Below, piece after piece: positions 6,556-13,355 of a DNA stretch of 14,982 bases. The notes below the pieces were generated by a model. It had not been told where the DNA came from. It saw only the letters and a program-made list of their open reading frames with translations, and searched no databases. Both the position numbers and the translations under genes were made by a program. The stretch spans positions 1 through 14,982 of the forward strand of contig DFBK01000034.1 in the NCBI GenBank assembly GCA_002366595.1, read 5' to 3'. The stretch comes from Anaerolineales bacterium UBA3082. GTDB taxonomy: Bacteria > Chloroflexota > Anaerolineae > UBA7937. The number at the start of each line of letters is the position of its first letter. The stretch's first letter is position 1.

Positions 6556-7281
6556 TCAAGAATTCCGCTCCAATAAGCACTCCCACATGGTGTCGCCGCT
6601 CCGGCCATACAGCTTTTCAAATTCCCTGGTAAGCTCGTCGATCTTGGCTTCAATGATCTCGGAGAGGGTTAGTCCTTTCGGGTCCTTGAAGCTCTTGCCA
6701 ACTTCGGCAGCAATCTCAAAGAGGTCATCTATGCAATCGGGATCACCTGAGATGAATTCCCAGAATTGTCTTCCCGATATCCAATCAACGCCACCCTCCT
6801 CTTGAACGTACTTTCTCACAATACTGCTCACCCGCCTCACATTGCCATAGCACATGCCGTAAAGGGCCACCGATCCTACGTTTCGCCTCTGGGCAGAACG
6901 GAGCAAGTGAGCAATTCTTACCCCCAAATCCTTTGGGATCGTGTTGGGACCACTTTTGATTTGAATATGGTAATGTATGTCTCCCTTCGTCTTCAGAATG
7001 TCGGCCCCCTCCACACCGGTGCCTTCAGAGAACAATTTCGCTGCATTCTGAAGAGCGGTGCCGAACGAAGTAACCGTCCCTCGCTCAAACCTTTGATTGA
7101 CCAGCCATCTGACTATGGCTCTCGAGTTGTTGAGATCGAGTTCCTGTGCTAGAAGGCGAATAAGGAAGGGATTGATGTCGAATCTTTCGATCTTTAGTTT
7201 ACGTATGGTCCTTGCACGATTCACCAAGAACTTCTCGAAGATTTTCCTAACTTGTTCACGTTTTGCGTCATCCAGTGGCAT
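6556..7281 (-). CDS. PmeII-like type II restriction endonuclease
   Basis: 241 residues from the ATG at 7281. It is the likely DNA-cleaving partner of the methylase 7 bases downstream. The sequence has FDINPFLIRLLA near 34-45, SFGTALQ near 72-78, a PD-(D/E)xK-type core with GAD at 92-94 (Asp94) and the strand YHIQIKSG at 104-111 (Gln107-x-Lys109), then LYGMCYG near 140-146 and GRQFWEFISG near 170-179. This pattern resembles the PmeII family as I remember it; the acid usually before the lysine is Gln here. Start: a G-rich ribosome site lies 4-5 bases before ATG 7281. An in-frame GTG/ATG at 7368/7365, just downstream of the promoter, would add about 28 residues and give a leaderless mRNA. A promoter lies at 7374-7402. 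Composition is A/T-shifted, suggesting a transferred unit. Endonuclease role probable; specificity unknown. Confidence 0.75.
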   Translation of the reverse strand: MPLDDAKREQVRKIFEKFLVNRARTIRKLKIERFDINPFLIRLLAQELDLNNSRAIVRWLVNQRFERGTVTSFGTALQNAAKLFSEGTGVEGADILKTKGDIHYHIQIKSGPNTIPKDLGVRIAHLLRSAQRRNVGSVALYGMCYGNVRRVSSIVRKYVQEEGGVDWISGRQFWEFISGDPDCIDDLFEIAAEVGKSFKDPKGLTLSEIIEAKIDELTREFEKLYGRSGDTMWECLLERNS

Positions 7282-7373
7282 TGTTCCCCCCTGCACAGAA
7301 TCCAGTGCGTGAGACTGGTGGACGTCCTCGCTTGGCAGGTATATGGCTCGATCAAATCGGAGCATCACAAACC

Positions 7374-7402
7374 ATTATACCATGACGCACATAGTATCTC
7401 AA
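7374..7402 (-). promoter_or_regulatory. Promoter of the restriction-modification unit
   Basis: Minus strand: -35 TTGAGA (7397-7402, 5 of 6), a 17-base spacer and -10 TATAAT (7374-7379, 6 of 6). This is the best sigma-70-type match in the window. Transcription is expected to start near 7367, either at the upstream GTG/ATG pair (leaderless) or about 85 bases before the ATG at 7281. Confidence 0.75.
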
Positions 7403-7445
7403 TGCAACGATACGTCGGGCTGAAGTTCTGACGCTACAGAGACAT

Positions 7446-7467
7446 GGGCAGGTATGGAAACCTGCCC
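7446..7467. repeat. Perfect hairpin behind priA, possible terminator or dispersed palindromic repeat
   Basis: GGGCAGGT / ACCTGCCC forms a perfect 8-base stem with a 6-base loop, 10 bases beyond the priA stop. In the priA reading direction it is followed by ATGTCTCTG rather than a U-run, so intrinsic termination is uncertain. In the other direction it is followed by TACATTT. Its sequence looks like the short intergenic palindromes scattered in some Chloroflexota genomes, which is a recollection and not a search result. Confidence 0.5.
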
Positions 7468-7476
7468 TACATTTGC

Positions 7477-10020
7477 TTACAGCACGCTGACCGGGTCCAC
7501 GTCCACCCGCCAGCCTCGGGGGAGGGGCATATCCTTTAAGAGGGGGTAGGGGTCCTGGGCCCGGACGATGATATGCCAACGGTAGTTCCCTCGCAGGCGA
7601 GCGTGGAAGGCCGGTGCCGGGCCGATGAGGTCTACCCCAGGCAAGCCCAGCCGCGCTATCTTGTTCTGGAGAATGCGATGGAGCCTCTCCGCATCCTCCT
7701 GGCAGCGCTGGTAACTCCTCCCCACGCGGATGAGCCTCACCAGCCTCTTATAGGGCGGGTAGCCCTGCTCCCGGCGGAAGGCGAGTTCCTGGCGATAGAA
7801 AGCCTCATAGTCGTGGCCGCTGGCCGCTTGGATGGCGTAATGGTTGGGGGTATAGGTCTGGACAATGACTTTTCCGCCCAAGATGCTCCTCCCGGCGCGC
7901 CCGGCTACCTGGGTCAGAAGTTGAAAGGTCCGCTCCCCGGCTCTAAAGTCGGGAAGGTGTAAGGCGGTATCCGCCGTGACCACCCCCACCAGGGTGACCA
8001 GGGGCAGATCCAGCCCCTTAGCCACCATCTGGGTGCCGACCATCACATCGGCTTGGCGGCTGATGAAGCGCTCCAAGATGGCCTCGTGGGCCCCCTTTCG
8101 CCCCGTGGTATCCCTATCCCAGCGTATGGTGCGAGCCTGGGGGAAGAGCCGCTCCACCTCCACCTCCACCCTTTGGGTGCCGATGCCGAAGTATTTAATC
8201 CGCTTGCTCTGGCAATTAGGGCAGACCGTGGGTGGTCTGCTTCTGCGGTTGCAGTGGTGGCAGACCAGGTCTTCCCCCGCGGAGTGATAGGTCAGTGGTA
8301 CCTGACAGCGGGGGCACTTAATCACATGGCCGCAATCGCGACACATAACGAAGGTAGCCGCCCCCCGACGGTTGAGGAATAAGATCACCTGCTCGCCCGC
8401 AGCTAAGGCTTCCCTCATAGCCGCCTGAAGAGCACGGCTGAAGATGCCCCGATTGCCAGCCCGAAGTTCTTGGCGCAGATCCACCACCTGGACAGGCGGG
8501 AGATCCATATATCTAGCCTCGTACCCCTCCTCCAGTTCCCGCACCGCATATCTGGTATCGGGGACGCCGTACTTGGCCTTCTGCTCCTCCAGCCCTTTTC
8601 TGTGGCCCATGATCCGCTGGGGGAGGGTCAAGAGATGGTACTCTCCCCTCTCCGCGCGGTAGTAGGTGCCTAGATCGGGGGTGGCGCTCCCCAGAACCAC
8701 CTTCGCCCCCGTCAACTCCCCAACTTTTATAGCCACATCCCGCGCATGATAGCGGGGGGTCTTCTCCTGTTTATACGACCACTCATGCTCCTCGTCCATG
8801 ACGATGAGGCCCAGATTAGGCAAGGGAGCGAAGACGGCGGAACGGGAGCCGATGACGATATCGACCTGGCCGTCCCTGGCCCGTCGCCAGGTGTCATACC
8901 GCTCTCCCAAGGAGAGTTTGCTATGGAGGACGGCTATCCGATGTGGAAAACGGGCCCCGAAGCGGCGGATGGTCTGGGGGGTGAGGGCGATCTCAGGTAC
9001 GAGACAGATGGCCTGCTCCCCCCGGGCCAAGACATCCTCTATCACCCGCAGATATATCTCCGTCTTTCCGCTGCCCGTCACCCCATGGAGGAGGAAGACC
9101 TGAGAGGTGGGGGAGTCGAGGCTCTGGGAGATGGCTTTGTAGGCGACCTCTTGGGGAGGGGTGAGTTTGGGATGGCGGGTCAAGACGAAGGCTCGGCCGG
9201 CTAGAGGGTCTCGCCATACCTCCTCTTCTAGGAGTTCGATTAGCCCTTTCTCCTCCAGGGCCTTGAGGACGCTGCTGCTTCCCCCCACTTGGCTGTATAT
9301 CCCGGAGACGGAGGCCCCATCGTTTTGGGCCAGATATCCCAGGGTAGCCCTCTGCTTTGGGGCCCGCTTCAAGGACGCCATAAGTTCATCGTCAACCTCC
9401 ACCTTGAGCCAGGCCACCTTCTTCCTCTTGGGCCTCACCCTGGGGGGCTCGAGATGGGAACGCTTGAGGATTAGCCCCTGCCCCACGAGCCCCTCGATGG
9501 CCTCTCTTGTCTCCGGTATCTTGAGCCTTCGAGGGAGGAGATCGAGCCTTGTCTCCCCTTCCCGTTTTAGGTAGTCGAGAATAGCCTTCTCCTTTTTTGT
9601 CAGGTGAGAGGGCAAAGCCATATCGGGGGAGAGGCTTATCATCATCCGGGTCCGGCGGCCCAAGCCTGGGGGGAGCATGAGGAGAAGGGCATCTATCAGG
9701 GGAGAGAGGTACTGGCGGCTTATCCAGCGGGCCAGTTCTATCTGGAAAGGGAGGAGGACCGGCTGGGGCGTGGCGATCTCCTCGATGTCGCGGGTCTCCT
9801 CCACCGGGGAGGTATCGCTTATAGCCAGGACAACCCCCTGCATCGTGCGGGGGCCGAAGGGGACGCACACTAGTTGCCCCGGAGCCACCAGGCCTTCGAG
9901 GTGGGAGGGGATGGAGTAGTGGAAGGTGGGAGCCAGGTGGGAATAGCCGGGCGCGAGCCCCTCGTCGGTTTTTGGCCGCCCTCGGAGAGGGGCGTTAACG
10001 GCGATTTCTGCGAATTTCAC
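7477..10020 (-). CDS. priA: Primosomal protein N' (replication restart helicase PriA)
   Basis: 847 residues. PriA recognises stalled forks and D-loops, unwinds the lagging strand 3'>5' and reloads the replisome. An N-terminal DNA-binding domain (about 1-110) and a winged-helix-like linker precede the helicase core: Walker A GVTGSGKT at 313-320, Walker B DEEH at 409-412, GSATP at 444-448, then a zinc-binding insert with eight cysteines (560/563, 569/572, 587/590, 600/603), GTQMVAKG at 662-669 and QVAGRAGR at 704-711. A C-terminal domain follows. Length exceeds E. coli PriA (732) and B. subtilis PriA (about 805). Part of the excess is a charged stretch of roughly 40 residues (468-507) between GSATP and VVDLR. 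The start is GTG (10020-10018), with AGGA 7 bases upstream. It follows the HEPN gene by 88 bases, and no clear promoter is visible there. Function certain. Confidence 0.97.
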   Translation of the reverse strand: MKFAEIAVNAPLRGRPKTDEGLAPGYSHLAPTFHYSIPSHLEGLVAPGQLVCVPFGPRTMQGVVLAISDTSPVEETRDIEEIATPQPVLLPFQIELARWISRQYLSPLIDALLLMLPPGLGRRTRMMISLSPDMALPSHLTKKEKAILDYLKREGETRLDLLPRRLKIPETREAIEGLVGQGLILKRSHLEPPRVRPKRKKVAWLKVEVDDELMASLKRAPKQRATLGYLAQNDGASVSGIYSQVGGSSSVLKALEEKGLIELLEEEVWRDPLAGRAFVLTRHPKLTPPQEVAYKAISQSLDSPTSQVFLLHGVTGSGKTEIYLRVIEDVLARGEQAICLVPEIALTPQTIRRFGARFPHRIAVLHSKLSLGERYDTWRRARDGQVDIVIGSRSAVFAPLPNLGLIVMDEEHEWSYKQEKTPRYHARDVAIKVGELTGAKVVLGSATPDLGTYYRAERGEYHLLTLPQRIMGHRKGLEEQKAKYGVPDTRYAVRELEEGYEARYMDLPPVQVVDLRQELRAGNRGIFSRALQAAMREALAAGEQVILFLNRRGAATFVMCRDCGHVIKCPRCQVPLTYHSAGEDLVCHHCNRRSRPPTVCPNCQSKRIKYFGIGTQRVEVEVERLFPQARTIRWDRDTTGRKGAHEAILERFISRQADVMVGTQMVAKGLDLPLVTLVGVVTADTALHLPDFRAGERTFQLLTQVAGRAGRSILGGKVIVQTYTPNHYAIQAASGHDYEAFYRQELAFRREQGYPPYKRLVRLIRVGRSYQRCQEDAERLHRILQNKIARLGLPGVDLIGPAPAFHARLRGNYRWHIIVRAQDPYPLLKDMPLPRGWRVDVDPVSVL

Positions 10021-10108
10021 TTTCCTGTCCTGCAGGGGACACTAGCTCAAAGACTTTAGCGGGGGTAACCGCGGCAAGGAAGGTCCCAACTGCGTCTATC
10101 TTGAAGGG

Positions 10109-10486
10109 TCAAAGTCTACCCAATTCGGTGATTATCTTGCTGCACTCTGCCAAAGCTTTGGTAGTCATATTGGGGAGATTTCTGATGAAATCATCATAGT
10201 CTGCTTTTCTTCGATTTTCCCGCAGGCGATTCAAATTTGCACCTATCTTCTTTCGCGATCTATGACGGCTACGCTGGAACAGGTCTGAAACGATTCTGTG
10301 CGCTTCGCCAGTAGCGGGGATCAAATGGCCTTCTTTATCACGCAAGTGGTTTCGCGCCTTGCAGAAGGCCGCGTAGTAAGCCCTGCTCATTGCAGAGCGC
10401 AACTTGGCTTCCACGGTGGGGGGAGTCACTCGTTGCCCTGCAAGATCCTGTGCCAGAGCAAGATACTCAGTCCAGTCAAAACTCAT
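10109..10486 (-). CDS. HEPN-domain protein, possible RNase effector
   Basis: 125 residues, predicted almost all helical. Features of the HEPN fold: the helix LRSAMSRAYYAAFCKARNHL (29-48) with the S-R-A-Y-Y-A-x-F signature, and a C-terminal LRENRRKADYDDF (88-100). An R-x4-H pair (Arg49 to His54) and a second histidine (His63) are present, but I cannot say whether either forms the usual R-x4-6-H RNase centre, which is normally in a later helix. HEPN proteins often act as RNA-cleaving toxins or nucleotide-binding partners in defence and stress systems. The ATG overlaps the TGA of the 178-residue gene by 4 bases, so expression is coupled. The usual partner, a minimal nucleotidyltransferase, is absent. 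It is the last of three genes. Fold assignment is good; toxin activity is speculation. Confidence 0.78.
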   Translation of the reverse strand: MSFDWTEYLALAQDLAGQRVTPPTVEAKLRSAMSRAYYAAFCKARNHLRDKEGHLIPATGEAHRIVSDLFQRSRHRSRKKIGANLNRLRENRRKADYDDFIRNLPNMTTKALAECSKIITELGRL

Positions 10487-11019
10487 AGAAACTCCACATC
10501 AATACACAGCTTGCCCTGCGCTTCATCCAGACTGTCCAGCCACCACTCCTCATCGAAGCACTCAAGGCTATCGAGAGCCTCGTCTGGCGAAAGGCGTGTC
10601 CCAATGAAAGCGAACAGTTGGCGATCATTGGTCGCTTCTGGATCACTGATGACTTCAAGAAAGACCTGGTGGTATGGCTCAAAATACTTCCCGATTTTGG
10701 CGTAAGCCTCTAACAATAGTGGGACGAGGAAAGGGTGCACATCAAGGAATCGTAACACCTCCATCCGCTTCCTGAAAACATACAGTTGCTCAAGCATCTG
10801 GACTTCGCGATCCCAAATGCGCACAATAGACGCGCCGCTTTCTTCCCAAATTAGTCCTATCTCTAGAGGTTCTGACACAGATGCAGAGCCCGGTACGCTT
10901 ACTACATCGGCCTCAGCCTTGGCGATTTCCTGTCCCCACCGCGCTTCCTTGCGCAGAGGAAATACAGCAGGTAGAAACGGGGCTTTCGCTGATCCTTTAA
11001 CACCCGTAGAGTACGGCAT
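10483..11019 (-). CDS. Unrecognised conserved-looking 178-residue protein between the TIGR04255 and HEPN genes
   Basis: No enzyme family recognised. Residues 1-75 look poorly ordered (Ala/Ser/Pro/Val-rich). Residues 80-178 look like the real domain: a helix VLRFLDVHPFLVPLLLEAY (88-106), an aromatic KYF, then EVISDPEATNDRQLFAFI (122-139), SPDEALDSL (144-152) and a very acidic, Trp-rich FDEEWWLDSLDEA (155-167) before a final strand. I have the impression of meeting this C-terminal pattern beside HEPN genes elsewhere, but cannot verify it. There is no nucleotidyltransferase GSxxxG or DxD motif. The ATG directly abuts the upstream TAG (TAGATG), with AGGAGG 11 bases before it; a shorter start at Met75 is possible but has no ribosome site. 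The TGA overlaps the HEPN ATG. The position and acidity would fit an antitoxin or adaptor for the HEPN protein, which is inference only. Confidence 0.75.
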   Translation of the reverse strand: MPYSTGVKGSAKAPFLPAVFPLRKEARWGQEIAKAEADVVSVPGSASVSEPLEIGLIWEESGASIVRIWDREVQMLEQLYVFRKRMEVLRFLDVHPFLVPLLLEAYAKIGKYFEPYHQVFLEVISDPEATNDRQLFAFIGTRLSPDEALDSLECFDEEWWLDSLDEAQGKLCIDVEFL

Positions 11020-11766
11020 CTATGCCTTTACCTCCTCGAAGATCTGCCTCAATTGGTCCGTGATACAGCCTTCAAAGGCAACTTCAACACGATCATGCGC
11101 AACTTTCACCCAATCGATGACCTTATCAAGGGCCACCTCTCCAGGCTGGGCCAGAAAGTAGTCAAGATCGAGCATGATGGCAATTGTATCCGGAATGTCA
11201 ACCCTCGCACTTGCAAGTTGGACTCTTAACACGTCTCTTGAATCCTCATATGGGACTTGGACACCCACAATGAATGGTCCGAAGTCTTGAGGCAACTTGC
11301 CGCCGACGAAAGGTCGAAAGTCGAAATAGTCTTGCAACTCGATGCGCTGACCGGGGATTTCGATGCGGTTTATGTAGCGTAAGCCAATGCGACGGATGGC
11401 CTCTGGGCTCACCACTTCACGGTAGACCTCAAAGCCCTTCTGGATCAAAGGCAAGAACTTATCCCATGTCGGATATGGCTTTAGGTGGTTAATGACTAGT
11501 AGATTCGGCCCCACTTGTACCAAAGCCTTCTCATCCTCTCGCAAGAATTGCATCCGGTCAGATGTACCTACTTTCTGAGCAATTCCTTCCTCGACTGTTG
11601 CTGAAAGCTCGACCTGAAGTTGTTTGGTCTGGCGCTTTTTGGGAAACCCCTCGCGTATCTCCTCATAAACGAGACCAGGGATAGTCAGATCCCAAGGGAG
11701 ACCAGGCTCGAATTGAAACTCGCATAGTGCTTCAACGATTGGAGAGTTCTTATATCTTCTACCCAT
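11020..11766 (-). CDS. TIGR04255-family protein
   Basis: 248 residues from the ATG at 11766. The opening YKNSPIVEALCEFQF (residues 5-19) is the hallmark of the sporadically distributed TIGR04255 family. Later family-like pieces are RRIGLRYINRIEIP (125-138), LDLDYF near 199-204 and the C-terminal helix VAHDRVEVAFEGCITD (222-237). No catalytic motif, signal peptide or membrane segment is visible, and the biochemical function is unknown. The frame extends 6 codons upstream, but ATG 11766 has a perfect AGGAGG (11776-11781) 9 bases ahead and the family signature begins right after it. It is the first gene of a three-gene unit with its own promoter at 11818-11846 and a leader of about 45 bases. The patchy distribution of the family and the HEPN neighbour suggest defence or stress use; this is inference. 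Confidence 0.82.
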   Translation of the reverse strand: MGRRYKNSPIVEALCEFQFEPGLPWDLTIPGLVYEEIREGFPKKRQTKQLQVELSATVEEGIAQKVGTSDRMQFLREDEKALVQVGPNLLVINHLKPYPTWDKFLPLIQKGFEVYREVVSPEAIRRIGLRYINRIEIPGQRIELQDYFDFRPFVGGKLPQDFGPFIVGVQVPYEDSRDVLRVQLASARVDIPDTIAIMLDLDYFLAQPGEVALDKVIDWVKVAHDRVEVAFEGCITDQLRQIFEEVKA

Positions 11767-11817
11767 TTTGGCAAGCCTCCTCATCTCGAAGCAAAAAGAA
11801 CGATTTCCTTACTTAAT

Positions 11818-11846
11818 AGTATATAGAGTCTAAGCTGTTAGCTCAA
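11818..11846 (-). promoter_or_regulatory. Promoter of the TIGR04255/178-aa/HEPN unit
   Basis: Minus strand: -35 TTGAGC (11841-11846, 4 of 6), a 17-base spacer and -10 TATACT (11818-11823, 5 of 6). The predicted start near 11811 leaves an A/T-rich leader of about 45 bases containing the AGGAGG ribosome site (11776-11781). The unit can therefore be transcribed separately from the Memo gene. Confidence 0.62.
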
Positions 11847-11872
11847 GTTCCTTCTCTAATCCGTACCACGTA

Positions 11873-12694
11873 TTAACTTGCCCGGCATAGCGCCGCCGCA
11901 GCGTAGCCCACTACTCGGAACTTATCCCCCGTCACATCGCCGGAGTTCTTGTACTCTAGGACCTTCGCCTTGTCCGCTCCCAGGGCGCGAGCAGCGAGCA
12001 TCATGGCCATCACCGGCCCCCCGCCGCAAGCCTCGCACCTCCGGGCCGCTAAGCCCTGGCTTAGCCCCTCGGGATCGAAAGCCTCTATCCGAGCCAAGAC
12101 CTTCTTGTCCAACTCCACCGCGGTGCGGTAATCGTGGAAATGGGAGAGGTCGGTGGAGGCCACTAAAAGGGCGTTCTGGCCAGGGAGAACCTTGGCTAAC
12201 CCTTCACTCAACTCTTGGCTAGAAGCCCAGGATTGCCCCCCCATCAGGATGGGGAGTAAAGAAAACTCCCCTAGCGTCCGTTGCAAGAAGGGGAGTTGGA
12301 TCTCCAGCGCATGTTCTATGTTCTCATCGGTCTTGTTCAGAGGGATTTGCACCTCCAACTGGGCCACCAGGTCGCCATCCACGGGCACTAAGCCCAGGGG
12401 CGTCTCATAGTAGGCGTAACTGGTGACCGCGAACTCCCCCACATAGACCCGGTGGCTAGGGGCCATGAGAACGACCTTCTCATATTCCCTGCCTTGCAAC
12501 TCAACGTAGGCATAGGCTGCTACCTGACCCGAATATTGATAGCCGGCGTGAGGGGCGATAAGCCCTACCAGTTCCCCTTTAATCTGGCCGCTTCCAGCGT
12601 TGGCTAGGAGCCTATCTACCGTCTCCCCTAGCCTCTCGGGGCTCCCCGGGTACCAGGAGCCAGCGATAGTGGAACGGCGCACATCTTTAGCCAT
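11873..12694 (-). CDS. Memo-family protein (AmmeMemoRadiSam system protein B)
   Basis: 273 residues. The Memo family is structurally related to extradiol dioxygenases; in bacteria it is named after frequent association with AMMECR1 and radical-SAM proteins, and its function is unsettled. Motifs: AGSWYPGS (11-18), IAPHAGYQYSG (46-56), MAPSH (77-81), ASTDLSHF (179-186) and CEACGGG (220-226). His49, His81, His185 and Cys223 match the metal-binding or active-site residues known from human Memo1. The same frame stays open far upstream across the guanylate kinase gene, but the true start is ATG 12694: GGGAGGAG lies 7 bases before it and the conserved R-x-S-x-I-A-G-S-W-Y-P block follows at once. The gene starts 14 bases after the gmk stop, so it is probably in the same operon. 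Neither AMMECR1 nor the radical-SAM partner is in the window. Confidence 0.92.
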   Translation of the reverse strand: MAKDVRRSTIAGSWYPGSPERLGETVDRLLANAGSGQIKGELVGLIAPHAGYQYSGQVAAYAYVELQGREYEKVVLMAPSHRVYVGEFAVTSYAYYETPLGLVPVDGDLVAQLEVQIPLNKTDENIEHALEIQLPFLQRTLGEFSLLPILMGGQSWASSQELSEGLAKVLPGQNALLVASTDLSHFHDYRTAVELDKKVLARIEAFDPEGLSQGLAARRCEACGGGPVMAMMLAARALGADKAKVLEYKNSGDVTGDKFRVVGYAAAALCRAS

Positions 12695-12708
12695 GACACA
12701 ACTCCTCC

Positions 12709-13347
12709 CTAGATAGAGACGCGGCGGGGATGGACGCGGCACTTCTCGGCGCGGATGATAGCCATGATCTCCTCCACCGCCTCGTCGAGCCTGCCCTCGC
12801 GATTGATGACCACATAGTCGAACTCCGGAAGATACCTCATCTCCCTCTGCACTGTGGCCACCCTCTCCATCATCTCCTCCGCGCTCTCCGTCTTCCGCTC
12901 CTTGAGCCGCTTTATCAACTCCCTCATAGAGGAGGCGGAAAGGAAGACCAGTAACGCCTCTGGAGCGATCTCCCTTATGGTCTTGGCCCCTTGGACGTCG
13001 ATCCGCAAAAGGACATCCTCGCCCCGCGCCAGGGCCTGACGCACACTCTTCTTGGGGATCCCCTTGTATTGGCCGTAGACGATAGCATGCTCCAGGAACT
13101 CTCCCTCCTCTACCATCCTCTCGAACTCCTCCCTGGAGAGAAAATGGTAATCCACCCCATCTATCTCCTCCTCTCGGCGGGGACGGTCTGTGGCCGTGAC
13201 CACGAAATGGACGGGGCACTCCAGTTCTTCCATCCGCTTCCGCACCGAATCCTTCCCCACCCCCGAAGGGCCAGAAAGGATGATGAGGAGAGGGGGGCTC
13301 TCGAAGTAAGAGAGGAGTTCCTCCTCGAAGCCTGTAACCTTTGCCAT
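12709..13347 (-). CDS. gmk: Guanylate kinase
   Basis: 212 residues. It phosphorylates GMP to GDP with ATP in purine nucleotide synthesis and salvage. The P-loop GPSGVGKD is at 26-33. The GMP-binding loop reads TATDRPRR at 51-58, keeping the two arginines though Thr is replaced by Asp, with DGVDYHFLSREEF at 63-75, GEFLEHAIVYGQYKG at 82-96 and RIDVQGA at 115-121. The lid region follows near 146-160. There are about 20 residues before the P-loop strand, a little more than usual. The ATG at 13347 has a GAGGG-type ribosome site (GAGGGAAAG before ATG). It lies 8 bases after remA, a pairing conserved in several phyla, and is followed 14 bases later by the Memo gene. Identification certain. Confidence 0.96.
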   Translation of the reverse strand: MAKVTGFEEELLSYFESPPLLIILSGPSGVGKDSVRKRMEELECPVHFVVTATDRPRREEEIDGVDYHFLSREEFERMVEEGEFLEHAIVYGQYKGIPKKSVRQALARGEDVLLRIDVQGAKTIREIAPEALLVFLSASSMRELIKRLKERKTESAEEMMERVATVQREMRYLPEFDYVVINREGRLDEAVEEIMAIIRAEKCRVHPRRVSI

Positions 13348-13355
13348 CTTTCCCT

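Noticed and set aside
6549..6653. Upstream extension of the methylase frame by 35 codons.
   Set aside because: It would overlap the endonuclease gene by 98 bases and lacks a ribosome site. The GTG at 6548 has one and matches the family's N-terminus.
10021..10108. A possible promoter for priA in the gap after the HEPN gene.
   Set aside because: No -10/-35 pair with acceptable match and spacing was found. priA may be expressed by read-through or from a promoter I cannot recognise.
10043..11846. The 8-base word TAGCTCAA occurs on both sides of the HEPN unit (10043-10050 and 11839-11846), like a target-site duplication.
   Set aside because: Two flanks of about 90 bases share some 8-base word by chance roughly one time in ten, one copy is part of the predicted -35 box, and no transposase or terminal inverted repeats are present.
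12695..13219. The Memo reading frame stays open for 175 codons upstream, across the guanylate kinase gene, suggesting a 448-residue protein.
   Set aside because: The extra part is a Gly/Arg/Ser-rich out-of-frame translation of gmk. A strong ribosome site and the conserved Memo N-terminus fix the start at 12694.
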